A DNA stretch of 6,165 bases from Desulfovibrio sp. (lineage in GTDB: Bacteria; Desulfobacterota; Desulfovibrionia; Desulfovibrionales; Desulfovibrionaceae), in contig JAIRTI010000018.1 in NCBI GenBank assembly GCA_031255035.1, positions 1-6,165 on the forward strand, in the 5' to 3' direction. Every line of letters begins with the position of its first letter. Positions within the stretch are counted from its first letter, which is position 1. A program made the translations under genes and the position numbers. Shown one piece after another: positions 5,765 through 6,165 of this stretch. Below the pieces are notes generated by a model that had not been told where the DNA came from, ran no database searches, and saw nothing but the letters and a program-made list of their open reading frames with translations.

Positions 5765-6031
5765 TCAGTCCCCCTCGATCCACCTAACCAGCACGGCCAC
5801 GCAATCAAGCGCCTCATCCCGTATCCGCGCCATATCCCGCTCCCACACCACGGCCCATATCAGCTCTCGCACCTCAGACAGCAACACGCGCAACCGGAAC
5901 CAATTTGTAGCAGATCGCCACGGATGCCTCAGCCGCGCATGTTCAACCCGCTTATGCATTTTAAACAACGTATAGCCATTGATGATTGTTCCTTCCCCGG
6001 CGTTATCGATGATGTAAGTAACGATTTTCAT
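5765..6031 (-). CDS. MazG-like small phage protein (possible NTP pyrophosphohydrolase relative, 88 aa)
   Basis: The C-terminal half fits the all-alpha NTP pyrophosphatase (MazG-like) pattern. It has ExxE at E53-E56 (SEVREL) and ExxD at E73-D76 (DEALDC), separated by 16 residues and ending in helix CVAVLVRWIEG. Residues 30-38 (EHARLRHPW) resemble the R-x-x-H-P-W segment that precedes the motif in many phage MazG-like proteins. Members with activity remove pyrophosphate from nucleotides with Mg2+; in phages they are thought to adjust nucleotide or alarmone pools. This version is short, with a single ExxE/ExxD pair and a less acidic helix than typical enzymes, so activity is uncertain. The first 30 residues (MKIVTYIIDNAGEG...) are not recognised. 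AAGGAG lies 8 bases before the ATG, and the stop abuts the start of the winged-helix gene, indicating one operon. Confidence 0.7.
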   Translation of the reverse strand: MKIVTYIIDNAGEGTIINGYTLFKMHKRVEHARLRHPWRSATNWFRLRVLLSEVRELIWAVVWERDMARIRDEALDCVAVLVRWIEGD

Positions 6032-6043
6032 AGTCGGTTCTCC

Positions 6044-6091
6044 TTAGGTGTGATGCGAGATGATTATTTCGCTTCCGTTTCCCTTGCCCAT
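6044..6091 (-). CDS. Possible 15-codon mini-ORF
   Basis: The ATG at 6091 has GGAGG 7 bases before it and encodes MGKGNGSEIIISHHT, with its TAA just before the AAGGAG of the MazG-like gene. It overlaps the end of the partial gene at the right edge in another frame. It could be a reinitiation leader that carries ribosomes from one gene to the next, or chance. Only the ribosome site supports it. Confidence 0.2.
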   Translation of the reverse strand: MGKGNGSEIIISHHT

Positions 6092-6165
6092 CCAAACACC
6101 TCCGAAAGCGGCGCGACCGCCGCGCTTTTCAAGTAGCCCTCAATTTCGTCCCAGGCCAATGTCCA
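6064..6165 (-). CDS. C-terminal end of an unidentified gene, cut by the window edge
   Basis: The frame is open from the right edge to a TAA at 6066-6064 and gives 33 residues containing LAWDEIEGYLKSAAVAPLSE and ending VFGWARETEAK. The composition looks like real coding sequence: mixed helix-forming residues, Trp and no rare-codon runs. Its end is 32 bases before the MazG-like gene, consistent with the same minus-strand operon. The fragment is too short to name. Confidence 0.55.
   Translation of the reverse strand, partial: WTLAWDEIEGYLKSAAVAPLSEVFGWARETEAK

Noticed and set aside
6104..6127. GC-rich inverted repeat (GCGGCG ... CGCCGC on the minus strand)
   Set aside because: It is short, inside coding sequence, has no T run, and is likely a by-product of Ala codons.

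Overview
The window looks like part of the late (packaging and lysis) region of a tailed phage or prophage, with a short-tailed, podovirus-like portal. Every supported gene lies on the minus strand, so transcription runs from high to low coordinates. The genes are tightly packed with 1-13 base overlaps or 1-10 base gaps, and most have Shine-Dalgarno sequences. The endolysin has a signal-arrest-release (SAR) N-terminus, which points to a Gram-negative host. The sequence is moderately GC-rich. A sulfate-reducing desulfovibrio-type host is possible, but that is a weak guess from general protein flavour. Both ends are cut through genes, so the window alone cannot show whether this is an integrated prophage or a free phage genome.

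Layout in transcription order. At the right edge is the tail end of an unidentified gene (6165-6064). It is followed by a small MazG-like protein (6031-5765) and a protein with a C-terminal winged-helix DNA-binding segment of the Nu1/excisionase type (5764-5387). A clear Rho-independent terminator (5377-5348) closes this group. Next comes a non-coding stretch of about 100 bases (5347-5249) with 3.5 tandem copies of a 10-base unit. It leads into the lysis cassette: a SAR endolysin (5248-4724), a holin-like membrane protein (4727-4422) and a small protein with one C-terminal membrane segment (4419-4162). The packaging genes follow directly: a small-terminase candidate (4162-3695) and the large terminase (3707-2403). 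After them come a GNAT-like protein (2401-1871), a small Gly/Lys/Arg-rich protein (1860-1639) and the head-to-tail connector or portal protein (1635 to beyond position 1). The portal has no stop codon inside the window; its 545 visible residues were read by direct translation.

How the genes work together (known for these families, inferred here): the small subunit recognises phage DNA, and the large subunit cuts it and pumps it through the portal into the prohead. The endolysin is exported in inactive, membrane-tethered form and is released when the holin collapses the membrane potential. No spanin gene was seen. The least explained items are four GTTAAC palindromes inside the small-terminase gene (a possible packaging site), the 10-base tandem repeats ahead of the lysis genes, the second small-terminase-like DNA-binding protein, and the GNAT-like protein between terminase and portal.
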